NCBI GenBank assembly: GCA_958510875.1
Contig: CAUEHT010000003.1
Span: 1 to 64,000 of the forward strand
From: Endomychus coccineus
Taxonomy: Eukaryota; Arthropoda; Insecta; Coleoptera; Endomychidae
Direction of reading: 5' to 3'
Length of the DNA stretch: 64,000 nucleotides
Shown: positions 45,701-58,150 of the stretch, one piece after another
Layout: each line of letters starts with the position of its first letter
Numbering within the stretch: the stretch's first letter is position 1
Notes under the pieces: generated by a model
Told to the model about the DNA's origin: nothing
The model's database searches: none
The model's input: only the letters and a program-made list of their open reading frames with translations
Made by a program: the position numbers and the translations under genes

Positions 45701-46554
45701 TCGATTAGGTCGAAAATCGCATATTCCTAGTGACTTTTCTAGTAACTCGCGTACCAACTTAAACCGGCCAGTATTATAGTTGACTAGTTGATTTTACGGG
45801 CTACGCCCCGCTGTGCTACGCCCCGCTAAGTTACGCCCCGCTGACGTACAGTTGTTTTCATGTGCAACGCCTTTTTGAGGGTTTAGTCGGATGGTGAGTG
45901 GTAACCTTTATGTGAGGCGTATGGGCACCTTTAGGTTGTCACTGTGACAGACGTCACTCTGGCAGTTGTAGGTTATATAGAGATGGATACGCGTTTATAG
46001 AAACTTTTACTATTAGCACATGTCACAAGTTATTCTATGGTATAAATCGTATGTCACTTTGACATATATAGGTTATATAGAGAGTTGTAGGTATTCATAG
46101 AAGAGTATAAAATTAGAATGGAGTCAAATCTTAGTCGAAGGAGTAGTTTTAGAGTACTCTCCTGAATTTGTGACGTACGTCACTTTGCCGATGGTAGGTT
46201 ATATAATTCAATCATTGAAACTTCAAGTATTGCAATAGAAAATGCTCATAAAATATAGTCGCTCTACAACTACATGGCCCCTCAAATACTATACAACAAA
46301 TTAAAATATTGCAACTGTACTTTTCAAAATTAAAATGTCTTTGAATCATTGATATTGTAAAATACAAATTTAATTGATTCATTGACGGAAGTACATTCTG
46401 ATATTAACTTGTTCAAAAATCTTTGGCACTTTAGAAAGAATTACATATAGTTACTATAACAGTTACTTGCTTATATGTATGTTAATCGAGTATCATTTTC
46501 ATTACTTATTTGAATGAAAAGCAACTCTATTTCTCCAAAAGTACCTACCTATTG
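42701..46554 (-). repeat. Block A5, reverse orientation
   Basis: Reverse of A1 with an additional stretch of about 110 bp at 42940-43050 that A1, A3 and A7 lack. Three 15-bp units (45802-45850). The first splice-like donor (AG|GTATGT, minus strand) is at about 44310. The left end of block A reaches CCTACCTATT near 46554, where the 148-bp array takes over. Direct repeat partner of A6 at an offset of about 8213. Confidence 0.75.
44868..45263 (+). CDS. Block A5 copy of the unknown ORF, 131 codons, intact
   Basis: ATG at 44868. Begins MADKKWYYIDLNKNIPNS and ends FFAMGR. Compared with A1 I count about 13 amino-acid changes (for example RMRNF for RMPNF, NIQISIALLAPGF for NTQISLALEAPGF, GRLVARAAGASRNE for GRFVARAAGASCNK) and about nine silent changes in the same stretch. 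The frame is unbroken despite this divergence. Function unknown. Another start upstream is not needed because the ATG is shared by all copies. Confidence 0.4.
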   Translation: MADKKWYYIDLNKNIPNSCVRLINLTFLRMRNFAILYESLNIQISIALLAPGFSLGLSKLEGSNCIKTQLHEGQTSYVISYERNDFDISLEELATRQLEFIHFTSILLIWGRLVARAAGASRNEVFFAMGR

Positions 46555-48865
46555 TAAGCATATATTTGACAGAAAAAATTCCCATCCACGTACATTTTAA
46601 GTAATCTTCGAAATTCGTAAAAAGGGTTGTGGAGGGTGAATTATTGCCCGACAAAATCAGTTGGTATATAAGTGTTATAGAGCTTCCTTTGGAGCATATA
46701 TTCGACAGAAAAGATCCCATCCACGTACATTTTAAGGATCTTGTGATACATTCTTCGAAATTTATATAAGGGGTTGTGTAGGGTGAATCATTGCCCGACA
46801 AAATCAGGTGATATATAGGTCTTCTAGAGCTTCCTTTGGAGCATATATTTGACAGAAAAAAATTCCATCCACTTACAATTCAAGGAGCTTGTGGTACATT
46901 CTTCCAAATTTATATAAGGGGTTGTGTAGGGTGAATTATTGCCTGACAAAATCAGGTAATATATAAGTCTTATAGAGCTTCTTTTGGAGCATATATTCGT
47001 TAGAAAAAAATCCCATTCACGTACAATTTAAGGAACTTATGATTTATTCTTTGAAATTTGTAAAAGGGGTTGTGTAGGGTGAATTATTGCCCGACAAAAT
47101 CAGGTAATACATAAGTCTTATAGAGCTTCGTTTGGAGCATATATTCGTTAGAAAAAAATCCCATTCACGTACAATTTAAGGAACTTATGATTTATTCTTT
47201 GAAATTTATAAAAGGGGTTGTGTAGGGTGAATTATTGCCCGACAAAATCAGGTGATATATAGGTCTTATAGAGCTTCTTTCGGAGCATATATTTGACAGA
47301 AAAAAATCCAATCCACTTACAATTTAAGGAACTTGTGGTACACTCTTCGAAATTCATAAAAGGGTTGTAGAGGGTGAATTATTGCCCGACAAAATCAGGT
47401 AATATATAAGTCTTATAGAGCTTCTTTTGGAGCATATATTCGTTAGAAAAAAATCCCATTCACGTACAATTTAAGGAACTTATGATTTATTCTTTGAAAT
47501 TTATAAAAGGGGTTGTGTAGGGTGAATTATTGCCCGACAAAATCAGGTGATATATAGGTCTTATGGAGCTTCTTTTGGAGCATATATTCGTTAGAAAAAA
47601 ATTCCATTCACGTACAATTTAAGGAACTTATGATTTATTCTTTGAAATGTATAAAAGGGGTTGTGTAGGGTGAATTATTGCCCGACAAAATCAGGTGATA
47701 TATAGGTCTTATAGAGCTTCTTTCGGAGCATATATTTGACAGAAAAAAATCCAATCCACTTACAATGTAAGGAACTTGTGGTACACTCTTCGAAATTCAT
47801 AAAAGGGTTGTGGAGGGTGAATTATTGCCCGACAAAATCAGGTAATATATAAGTCTTATAGAGCTTCTTTTGGAGCATATATTCGTTAGAAAAAAATTCC
47901 ATTCACGTACAATTTAAGGAACTTATGATTTATTCTTTGAAATTTATAAAAGGGGTTGTGTAGGGTGAATTATTGCCCGACAAAATCAGGTGATATATAG
48001 GTCTTATAGAGCTTCTTTCGGAGCATATATTTGACAGAAAAAAATCCAATCCACTTACAATTTAAGGAACTTGTGGTACACTCTTCGAAATTCATAAAAG
48101 GGTTGTGGAGGGTGAATTATTGCCCGACAAAATCAGGTAATATATAAGTCTTATAGAGCTTCTTCTGGAGCATATATTCGTTAGAAAAAAATCCCATTCA
48201 CGTACAATTTAAGGAACTTATGATTTATTCTTTAAAATTTTTTAAAAGGGGTTGTGAAGGGTGAATTATTGCCCGACAAAATCAGGTAATGTATAAGTCT
48301 TATAGAGCTTCTTTTGGAGCATATATTCGTTAGAAAAAAATCCCATTCACGTACAATTTAAGGAACTTATGATTTATTCTTTGAAATTTGTAAAAGGGGT
48401 TGTGTAGGGTGAATTATTGCCCGACAAAATCAGGTAATACATAAGTCTTATAGAGCTTCGTTTGGAGCATATATTCGTTAGAAAAAAATCCCATTCACGT
48501 ACAATTTAAGGAACTCATGATTTATTCTTTGAAATTTATAAAAGGGGTTGTGTAGGGTGAATTATTGCCCGACAAAATCAGGTGATATATGGGTCTTATA
48601 GAGCTTCTTTTGGAGCATATATTTGACAGAAAAAAATCCCATCCACTTACAATTCAAGGAACTTGTGGTACACTCTTCGAAATTCATAAAAGGGTTGTGG
48701 AGGGTGAATTATTGCCCGACAAAATCAGGTAATATATAAGTCTTATAGAGCTTTTTTTGGAGCATATATTCGTTAGAAAAAAATCCCATTCACGTACAAT
48801 TTAAGGAACTTGAAATTTATAAGAGGGGTTGTGTAGGGTGAATTATTGACCGACAAAATCAGGTG
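46555..48865 (+). repeat. 148-bp tandem array, about 15.7 units
   Basis: GAGCATATAT recurs at 46692, 46839, 46987, 47135, 47283, 47430, 47578, 47726, 47873, 48021, 48168, 48317, 48465, 48613 and 48760; spacing 147-149 bp. A first, slightly shorter unit starts at about 46555; the last is partial. Two unit types alternate irregularly: alpha (TTTGACAGAAAAAAATCC, GGTACACTCTTCG) and beta (TTCGTTAGAAAAAAATCCC, GATTTATTCTTTG). All share GGTGAATTATTGCCCGACAA. No coding potential. Confidence 0.97.
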
Positions 48866-49160
48866 GTATCTAGCAAATAGCTACACTTCAAATAATCGAG
48901 GGAGAACCTCCACCCCTTCTTGGTTGAATATAAGAATAGAATAAGAATAAGAATAATTTTTATTTTACCTTATTGTAAGATACAATGAAGTCTATACTTA
49001 TCTCATTGATAACGCCCACATATTTGTGAGTTGTCTCAGCGTTTCTTAATTATTGTTATATTGCTCACTCGAAATATCAATTATATTTATTATCTGACTA
49101 TTAAATCGTAATATATAATATTCAATTATCTACTGTACTGTTGTAATAAATTACAACTAT
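48866..49160 (+). repeat. Junction fragments: family B/L2 tail (reversed) fused to L3 3' end
   Basis: 48866-48985 is the reverse complement of a family B edge and L2 tail (AGAATAAGAATAATTTTTA). At GATACAAT|GAAGTCTATAC it joins the last 60 or so coding bases and 3' UTR of L3 in plus orientation (to about 49160). Neither element has a normal end here, so the join is a rearrangement. Confidence 0.75.
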
Positions 49161-50369
49161 ATATACTTCTCTCTTTTCTGAAGTTACATATAGCCTACTA
49201 TTTAAGTAATCGATGGAGAATACCTCACCCCCTCCTGGTTGTGGTATATTATTTGGAAACGTTTTCCAATTGAAGAAAGTACCTACCAGTATGCAGGAAG
49301 GTTTTTACTTTTCATAATGTAATTCGACATGACTTTCAAAATTAAATAAGAAAGTAAAATACAGAGTACATCCAACTCTGATGGTGCATGCTGTTAATCG
49401 AAAGGTCCTCAGTATTTTAATAGTATTTTTAGTGGATACGGAAGATTATTTCTTATTCTCAGTGAAGTCTCTTATAGTTTATTGATTTATGTTCTTAAAT
49501 ATTGAAAGTTGATAGCTTCAAACACCAGATCAAGTTGCAAGTGCCAATTGTAGATCATATAATACAATGACCTTCAATTTATGTAATACGAAGTTGTGAA
49601 CAAAATGTTTAAAAAAAATACTCGCTCTACTACTTCACTGAATTTGAAAACAACTTGGATTTACTTTGCTCCTAGAATACTATAGACAACAAATATGAAA
49701 TGTTGCAACTCTATTAACTTTTTCAAAAGTGAAAGGTGTCTTTGAATCATTCAACTTCATACAAAGAAAATAGAAATTTAATTAATCATTTGAATGAAGG
49801 GTAACTCTATTTCTTCAAAAGTAGTTACCTACCTACATAATACTTAAATCAATAATTTTCTTACCTCTTATGGAGTAACATACAATACTATTTAAGTAAT
49901 CGAAGAAAATTACCCCACCCCCTTTTGGTTGTGACTTATTGTTTGGAAAAGTTTCCCAGTAAAGAAAGAACCTAAATAGAACCAGTATGTAGGAAGGTTT
50001 TTACTTCTCATAACGTAATTCGATATAACATTCAAATATAAATAAGAAATAATCAACCTTATCCCGTAAAAGAACTGTTAAAAGTACAGAGGAGCTCCCA
50101 ACTCGGATGGTGCATGCTGCTAGTCGAAAGGTCCTCAGTATTTTAATAGTATTCTTAGTGGATAAGGGTGATTATTCACAGTGTTATAGTTTATACACAA
50201 TGTGAACTATTTTATGGGTTATTGGATTTTCATATGTCTTGAACCCACCTTGAAATCAAACAATGTTATTTGCAAATTTGTAACTATACCCCCTATTTTC
50301 TGTGGTATCAAGCAAATAGCTACACTTCAAATAATCGAGGGAGAACCTGCACCCCTTCTTGGTTGAATA
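49161..50369 (-). repeat. Family B repeats, reverse orientation
   Basis: Reverse complement of 33867-35095, including the extra section shared only by those two places. Cores at about 49215, 49905 and 50340. No gene seen. Confidence 0.75.
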
Positions 50370-51440
50370 TAAGAATAGAATAAGAATAATTTTTATTTTA
50401 CCTTATTGTAAGATACAATAAATTTACAATAAGAGAAATAATTGCATTAAGTATAGTAGTTTATGTGACATTTGTAAAATAAAAGAAACATTGGAATCCC
50501 ATGTAAATTCTCATTGGATTTTGTTTTATGGGAATAGAGTTGTAAAAAGTTAGGATAAGTACCATTAATTAGTATTTAGCAATATAACAACCAGATATAA
50601 ACAAAACGTATACCTATACATACATAAATACATAGATAATTAAATAAGTAGGTAAATAAGTAGACCAATTATTGAGGATCAGAACAAAAATTCAAAAAGC
50701 GTATGAGAAATTTAAAAAAAAAATTAAGTGAGGGAATGAGTGGTTTATTAGTGATTTGAAGTAAAAATTTAGGGAACTTATAAACAGAGTTTAACATATA
50801 TGTTATGATTAAGTAAAAGAGTCTAGCACCAATAACAATAATAATTGGATTCTAGCAAAACTATTAAGCAGAATTAATATAATGTAAAACGGTATTTATC
50901 TAAATGAAATCCTTTCTGTAAGATATGTTTTTTTATTTTATTTTTAAAGGCCTTAGTAGGTCCGTTGACATTTTTTAACTCTGCTGGTGGTTGATTCCAA
51001 AGTCTTGGCCCTAAATATGTAAATGTACTTTGCATTATCGTTTTATGACATCTTGGGGTTTGTATGTTAATAGATGTGGTAGATCTAGTATTTTAATTGA
51101 CGTTCAATGGTATTTTCAATGCTTCATTATTTTTAAGATGTAATAAAATTTGTTTAGCGTACAGTTGCTTAATGTCGAGCACATATGAAATTCTGAACAG
51201 CTCATCAGTTGAAAACATTCTAGTTTTATTGTAGATTATTTTTAATATCTTTTTTTGCATTTTCTTTAATTCATCATGTAATACTTTCCCCATTGCTCCC
51301 CAAGCAATTATGCCCTAGCTAAGAATGTTCTCGACAAAAGAGTGATACAGAATTTTTAGTTGCTGCACACTAAGTATGTTCTTTAAATGACACATTCTGT
51401 AAACAATGCCTCTTAATTTTTTTTATCATTTCTTGGGCAT
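50370..51440 (-). pseudogene. L2 LINE 3' end, reverse orientation
   Basis: Counterpart of 17389-18440. The minus strand 51293-51093 reads MGKVLHDELKKMQKKILKII to KIPLNVN and then a stop where the other copy continues, due to a base change at NYNTRS. The TAG before IIAWGA is shared. The 3' UTR ends in the TTATTC tail near 50370. It also joins block A at the same GAGAAATCC point (about 51440) as at 17389, so the L2/block A junction was copied as a unit. Confidence 0.8.
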
Positions 51441-54400
51441 GGATTTCTCAAACATATCGGTAGTAGAACCATTGTAAAAACCAATTCCCAGTATTAAAAC
51501 TGTACGATCTACCCTTTTTGTTATAAATACAAAGATACAGAATTTATTCCTATTAATAACTTGCAAAATGCAATTGTGTTTTGTTTGTACATCTCTCAAT
51601 CAAGTTTGAACATCTCTATTTTGAATGCTACATAGTCTCAGAGGGAGTTATGTTATACAAAATTTACTACCCGTTGATATATGCCAGGAATAATGAAGTG
51701 AAAGGAAGCATTTCATTATAAAGTTTTCCCCTTACCTTGATTCTTGTTACATATGCATAAGCAAAGTTCAATTTGAAGTATTGAAACTGTACGATTCATC
51801 CTTTGGATGCCTTCATCTCTTAACGTATCAAAATATCCATAAAATGATGTATACTTTGTTGAAAGTATAACTTGTGGTAGCAGATTAATTGTTTAACACT
51901 TTTATAATCATTTTCATGCATGTAACATCTGTTTTGGTGAAATTTTTCCACCAACTGACATATGTATAAAATGATACATCATGTAAATTGAACATTAAGA
52001 ATGCTTTCCTTTCCAACAACATATGAAATACTCTTGAATACATCTTTTTCTTGCTTTATTCAATATCATTTACCCATATTTAGCATCGCATACTTGGTAA
52101 AATGTAAGACATAACCTTGTGTCTACGTTGAACATGTGAAATCACTATTTGTATTCCTAAAAACATAATACACGATACAAATGTCTATAGAAATATCTTT
52201 ATTGTATATACAGTAACATTATTCGAGTACATTGAAAGTCCTGTACCATCAATTTGAACTAATTCTGAGTGAACCCAATGTTCGTGCTGCTACGTTACTT
52301 GAAAATTGCTACTTTTACTGTAGAATATGACAGATATCTTGATATATTCATTGAAAATGTATTGAACTCTGCTCGAATATGATGTACATACCTTTCTATA
52401 TCGTGTTGTCACGATATTTCTGCAAGAATATATCTGTAGGTTCCAAACGTTAATAAAATTCATATATGCAAATCTGAAATAAAGTATGATGAATATCATT
52501 GTTAGACATTGTTTAAACTTACCTTTAGAACTTTTTTTAATAGATGGGGCCCCTTTGTTGTATCATATTCAAGTACTTTTGAATGGAAACATGATGTTCA
52601 CAACTTACGCTTGCCAGAGGTTAAATACATGAGAGGAGGTTATCTGTGAGACCATAGAGGTTCGCTAGAACATTTTGCGACGATAGAAATAGTTTCAGTA
52701 GCCCCACATAAACTATAGATGTGGAAATGTACATATTTCCCTCGGAAGTATACCTTCGTCCATGGACCATTTTGGAAATTTCTGAGCAGTATATAGCTAT
52801 TTAAGATCTCTTGACATTATTTCTACATCGTTTTATTATACATACACCTCCGAAATCAGTCGCTTTCGTAAATTATCAGGTAATTCTTACATAGGTTACC
52901 TTCAAACGACGTCGAATCTTTATCAATTTATTTGACCTATTTAGAGGCATTTTTGGGTTAAAAGTTTGACTACAATAATTTTTTTGCATTATCGATGACG
53001 ATCTTTCGAATGGTGAATTTTAATTGAAGGTACAGGCTCTAGTTTTCAATTTGAGAATATTTTATTATTATTATTACAATATGGCCGACAAAAAGTGGTA
53101 TTACATCGATTTGAATAAAAATATCCCCAACTCTTGTGTCAGATTAATTAATTTGACGTTTCTAAGAATGCGAAATTTCGCAATTTTATACGAAAGTTTA
53201 AACATTCAGATCTCGATAGCGCTCCTGGCTCCGGGATTTTCACGTGGCCTATCGAAATTAGAAGGTTCGAATTGTATAAAAACACAATTGCATGAAGGCC
53301 AAACGTCCTATGTAATAAGCTACGAACGAAATGATTTCGACATATCCCTCGAGGAGCTCGCTACGCGTCAGTTAGAGTTTATACATTTTACTTCGATCTT
53401 GTTAATTTGGGGCCGTTTCGTGGCCCGTGCGGCCGGCGCCAGCTGTAATAAAGTCTTTTTTGCTATGGGCCGCTAGCATTTATCCGCTTCGGGTATATTT
53501 TAGTAGCTAGAAAATTCCCTTTGGTACGTTGCACGTTAGACGTGCATAGGTGAGACCTGAGAGTACCTGTTTCTATTTGGATTGAATTTTCGTATTTAAA
53601 AGACATTTTGGGGCCCGAGACTATGCTATTAAGTTGACCCGGTTCATAATCTAACGACATGGATCGAAAACCGCACTCCAAATGTCCCCTTAAAGTCGTA
53701 GGAGGGAGCACTATTTTTGCACTTTTCTAACTCGCGTGCTACGCGCTTCTCGCGTGAACGTCATTCGATTTACGGAAAATTAACTATTTCAAAACAGTTT
53801 TCGACCCGGTTTGGGGCTATCACCACCTTTTAAAAGGTTCAAAGTTAACGTTTCAATCATTTTTCGAGCTCGCTACGCTCGCATATTTTAGCTTGTCGGG
53901 TCCAAAGTTGACCGTCGATATGGTCGAAAATCGCATATTCCTAGTTTGATTTTTAGTAACTTGACTACCAACTTAAACTGCCGCTTATTCTAATACCGAC
54001 TAGTTGATTTTACGGGCTACGCCCCGCTGTGCTACGCCCCGCTAAGTTACGCCCCGCTGACGTACAGTTGTTTTCATGTGCAACGCCTTTTTGAGGGTTT
54101 AGTCAGATAGTGCGTGGTAACCTTTATGTGAGGTGTATGGGCACCTTTAGGTTGTCACTTGGACAAACGTCAACTTGACAGTTGTAGGTTACATAGATAA
54201 AATGCAAGGAACAACTGAGTAAATGGGAGTATTTCGTTATTGAATTTTAATCCTACCTAGATTCTTTCTATATACATATTCTGCAAAGCAAAGTATTGAA
54301 ACTATACAATCTATACTTTGAATGCCATTTCATTATTTGTGCTAACGTTATAATATAACATCCTTATAGAAAACCGTTTATTTAACCAAAATTAACTATT
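51441..54400 (-). repeat. Block A6, reverse orientation
   Basis: Like A5 through the splice-like region and ORF, but from about 53480 to 54080 closer to A7 (TAACATATTTTAGCTTG is a private variant of the core). Three 15-bp units (54017-54062). Its left end is replaced by a segment shared only with A3 (TTGGACAAACGTCAACTTG) and ends in a short core paralogue next to mariner sequence. Confidence 0.7.
53081..53476 (+). CDS. Block A6 copy of the unknown ORF, 131 codons, intact
   Basis: ATG at 53081. Nearly the A5 protein (RMRNF, NIQISIALLAPGFSR) but its C-terminus (LIWGRFVARAAGASCNKVF) matches A1, again pointing to exchange between copies. Frame fully open. Function unknown. Confidence 0.4.
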   Translation: MADKKWYYIDLNKNIPNSCVRLINLTFLRMRNFAILYESLNIQISIALLAPGFSRGLSKLEGSNCIKTQLHEGQTSYVISYERNDFDISLEELATRQLEFIHFTSILLIWGRFVARAAGASCNKVFFAMGR

Positions 54401-54835
54401 TCAAAACAGTTTTCGAGCCGGTTTGTGGCTATCACCACCTTCTAAAAGGTTCAAAGTTAACATTTTGACCATTGGCAAATTTATATCCTAATCCAGGAAA
54501 CCCTCAAGTTCCAGTGAATACGATATTGTTCCAGCAGGATGGAGCACCACCACTTTACCAATTTAATGTCCGGCAGTACGATTGAATGGCCAGCGCGATC
54601 ACCTGATCTTACATTATTAGATTTCTATCTATGGGGATATGTGAAGACCATTGTGTACAAAACTAAACCTTTTGATTTAAATGACTTGAAAGAACGAATA
54701 ACGCTTGTGATGAGGTCAATGACGCCTGATATGTTCAATAATGTTAGAAGACAGTTTTATTTAAGATTAGGAACATCTACTTTATTAAAATACATAGTTC
54801 TTTTTAGTGTTTCACATTCCTCTATTCTGTAATTT
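54401..54835 (+). pseudogene. Tc1/mariner transposase fragment, middle copy
   Basis: Reads LFQQDGAPP in one frame and then STIEWPARSPDLTLLDFYLW followed by GYVKTIVYKTKPFDL in another, with the same internal loss as at 4429-4775. IEWPARSPDL here keeps the more usual Pro. The 3' side is cut at about 54835 after YIVLFSV, so the terminal repeat is absent. Confidence 0.8.
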
Positions 54836-55060
54836 CTGAAGTGAGGCTTTGCTGTTTTTATCTAATGAATATATTAAGGAAGCACAGTAATCATAATGAG
54901 GCTGTATTATTGTTTGATAACTTTCAAATATAAATAAGAAATAATCAACCTTATCCAGTAAAAGAGCTGCTCAATTACAAAGAATCTTTCAATGCCTTAT
55001 GCTTGTCGAAAGGTCCTCAGTATTTTAATAGTATTTTTAGTGCATAAGGGTGTTTATTTC
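54836..55060 (-). repeat. Family B fragment
   Basis: Contains AAGAAATAATCAACCTTATC and AGGTCCTCAGTATTTTAATA, the reverse of family B landmarks. Nothing else seen. Confidence 0.6.
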
Positions 55061-55259
55061 AAAAGACAATGAAAAACAATTTATTAAGGATGGTATTTAA
55101 AATTTATAGTATTTGACATTAATACATCAGATGTATCACAGTTGGAGAATCACTTATTAAATTTACATTAAGATTTTCATAAATGATAATAAATTACAAT
55201 AAATACAACTAATTACATAATAAAATTGTAGATAGATCATAATAAAACACCATAGTATA

Positions 55260-56044
55260 TTACATAGGACTACTTTCAATGTCTTCAAAATTAAAACCTA
55301 GATACTCATCTATACTATAGAATGTTTTATTTTGTAAAAAAGTTTTCATTTTGTGTTCAAAATTTCTGATATTTAAATTTTTAATAGATTCTGGTAGAAC
55401 ATTGAATAATTTTATGCTATAGTGGCCTTGTCCATCTCTAGTTTTATTGATTCTGTTGAAGTTGACAACAAGATTGACCTTTCCTCTGGTGTTATATTCA
55501 TGATAGTTGGAGTGTTTAACATAAGCAACCAGTTTTTTTTTACATGTGTTATACAATTTAATATAAAAACACTTGGAAAAGTGAGCATCTTCAAGGATTT
55601 AAATTTTTGTTTAAAACACGCTCTATATTTTAGGTTTGCCAACACTCTTATGCACCTTCTCTGAATTGCAAAGATCCTTGAGGCCTGCGCTGAATGACCC
55701 CAACATAGTATTGCATATGTCATATGTGAATGGAAATAACCATATTATGCATTCATCAATACATTCTCTGATATTGTATTTTTTAGATTTCGTATAACGA
55801 AAATGACTTTGTCGAGTTTTGTTGATAGTTGTGCAATATGATGCTCCCATGTCAATCTTGAATCGAGATAAACGCCGAAGAATTTAACTATGTTGGTTTC
55901 AATATTCAAATTGACTGGTCTAAGTGAAAAATGTAAAGTTTGTGTTTTGCTATCATTAATGCTAAGGTTATTAGCAAGGAACCAATTACAAATACTGGTT
56001 CGTGTTTCCAAGGCCTGTTGACTCAATTGCTCCAAGCTGTCCAA
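55260..56044 (-). pseudogene. L1 copy c: reverse-transcriptase C-terminus in two further frames
   Basis: 56044-55745 reads DSLEQLSQQALETRTSICNW to VYLDSRLTWEHHIAQLSTKL and stops at TAA. The same frame continues after the stop as HMTYAILCWGHSAQASRIFA to 55412. A change in an A-run moves the end to 55556-55260 (HEYNTRGKVNLVV to FNVLPESIKNL and FEDIESSPM). These are thumb and C-terminal features (YA.LCWG, YNTR) of Jockey/CR1-like LINEs. Only this copy reaches the end. Confidence 0.85.
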
Positions 56045-57792
56045 GCACTATCATGTGTTGTTGTGTCGTCGGCAAATAAAATAATGTTGTTCTTATACAA
56101 CAGAGAATTGCTGATGTCATTAATGTATATTAAAAATAAGGTTGGCCCCAAGACAGATCCTTGTGGAACGCCAAATGTGATTATTTTATTTGTCGAATTT
56201 TCATTGTTGTATGATACATATTGCATACGATTAGTTAAGTATGATTTAATAAGATTTATACTATTGTTATCAAAGTTGTATTCTTGGAGCTTTTGCATCA
56301 ACAGATCATGGGACACACAGTCAAAAGCCTTGGTAACGTCAAAAAAGGAGGCTTGCATGAACTTCTTTTCCTCAAAACATTCTCGAACATAGCTAGTAAG
56401 TTTGTTTATAGCAGCTGTAGTAGAAACATTGCTACGAAATCCAAATTGACATTTATTAAACCAATTATTTGCCTCAAAATAGTATGTTATTTGCCGTTTC
56501 AGCACAGTCTCAAAAATTTTGCCAAAGATGGGTGTAATTGATATTGGCCTATAGTTATCAACATCATCGCATAAGCCTTTTTTGTAAATCGGAACTACTT
56601 TAGATATTTTGAGGGAATCTGGAAAAATGTTAGAGGTGATACGTTGGTTTATAATTTTACGTAGAGGAAAAACGATCAAATTTAGAATAGTTTTAACTAT
56701 TTTAACATTTATATTATAAGTGTCCTTGCTGGGACTATTATTTAAATTTGAAATTATATCTCTCATTTCATTGAAAGTAACTTCTATGAATTTAAATTCT
56801 GAATGGAAGACTAAATTAATTTTTTTTGTATAATCAATAGGATTATTTTGTAAAGGTGGAAGATTCTTGAAAAGGGATTCTGCTATATTTGTAAAAAAAA
56901 TATTTAAATCAGTGGCACAATGCCTTTTGCATATTTTTTGAATTGTTAATGTATTTATCGTTAGCTTCTTTTTTACTTTTATTAATGTCCTCACGATACC
57001 TTTTTTAAATTTATTAAGTGATTCATTGGAAACAATTTGTGGATTAGTTTTATTTAAACTGCTTGATAACTGCAATTTTTCTCTACTTTGTCTTAAGTTG
57101 TCATTGAACCAATGTATTTTAGGTATGTTAGGTTCGTTTTGTTTTATAAATTTTGTTTTCATTGGGAAGCTAGAATCACAGACATCTATTATCAGATTTA
57201 AAAAATGATCAAATTTGTTATTTACATTTATTTGAGAATTGTTTACAAATGACCAATGTACTTTATCTACATAATTATAAAGTTTAAAGAAGCCTTGTTC
57301 TGTTATTGGTCTGTAGGTTATTCTGATTTTATTATTCAATGATGTTTTGTTTTCCACTTCAAAATCAAATGATATAGCAAGATGATCAGATAAATTGGGA
57401 TCTGTTACTGTTGCAACATAACAATTGCTGTTAAAATTGGTAAATATGTTATCAAGAGTTGCTCCGTTTCTAGTATAGTTATGAACAGTTTTATGTAGTC
57501 CGTAGGATTCAAACATATTACATAGTAACTGAGATTCTTTACTATCTGAATGGAAATGTACGTTAAAGTTCCCAGTTATTATAGTACCTTTGTGTAATGA
57601 TAGCTTATTAAGTGTTGCATCTAATCTATTTAAAAATATGTCAAAATCCTCAAGAGGTGAGCGATAGATTGTCAGTACCTGTATATTGTTGTACATTATA
57701 CCTGCTATTTCAAAATGTATTTCATCAGATATTTCTTGAGTATCAAAGGCTAACGGAATTGCTTCTATGATATTACTTGTAAAAATACCCAC
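56023..57792 (-). pseudogene. L1 copy c: endonuclease and reverse transcriptase, 589 open codons
   Basis: The longest open frame in the window. Endonuclease at residues 1-145 (FTSNIIEA, ITGNFNVHF, LSDHLAISF), linker to about 370, then reverse transcriptase: KVVPIYKKG, YRPISITPIFGKIFETVLKR, GFRSNVSTTAAI, FFDVTKAFDCVSHDLL, GVPQGSVLGPTLFLIYINDI, LFADDTTTHD. Both palm aspartate motifs (DVTKAFD and FADD) are present. It ends 12 codons after FADD by the shared frame change. GNFN replaces the usual GDFN. The first codon is not ATG because the start is upstream, beyond the GSDEL frameshift. Confidence 0.9.
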
Positions 57793-57860
57793 TCCCCCAT
57801 GTTTATGCGTTGTTCTGCAAAAAGCTGAGAGATTTACAAAACCACTTATGTTCAGAGTGT

Positions 57861-58133
57861 TTATAATTCGTCAGATCCCAACCAATGTTCATTTATACAA
57901 AGTATATCATAACTTTTACCTATTAAAAAAGCTTCTAGTTCTGAAGTTTTGTTTCTTAGACATTGAATGTTATAATGTAAAATTTTAGAGAAGTTTGACA
58001 TTTTAGAGGTATCGAGTTTGTTATTAGGTAATTGATATTGATTTGTTTCCATTTCTAATTTTCGTTTCTCATTGTTAATTTTTTGAACTAATACTGGACA
58101 GTTATAATCGAATGGGGAATGATTCGAATTCAA
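57861..58133 (-). pseudogene. L1 copy c: ORF1 tail and endonuclease start
   Basis: Identical in sense to 27462-27734: HSPFDYNCPVLVQKIN, then HYNIQCLRNKTSELEAF, then DILCINEHWLGSDEL and a stop produced by the shared 1-nt loss. Confidence 0.75.
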
Positions 58134-58150
58134 TTTTAAAGAGAATTTGT

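Larger units (their letters stand above)
55061..58150 (-). mobile_element. L1 copy c: the longest L1 LINE copy in the window
   Basis: Runs from the ORF1 tail (58133) through endonuclease, reverse transcriptase and C-terminus to a 3' UTR ending near AATAAATTG at about 55080. No simple tail repeat or clear target duplication was found. Inactivating changes: one base missing after GSDEL, a frame change after FADD, an in-frame TAA (55745-55747) and an extra base in an A-run near 55540. Not autonomous. Confidence 0.85.

Noticed and set aside
46502..46801. 99-codon minus-strand frame over the first 148-bp units
   Set aside because: Made of repeated satellite sequence, not maintained in later units.
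46555..48865. CRISPR-like array
   Set aside because: No spacers: the entire 148-bp unit repeats, and the DNA is clearly eukaryotic.
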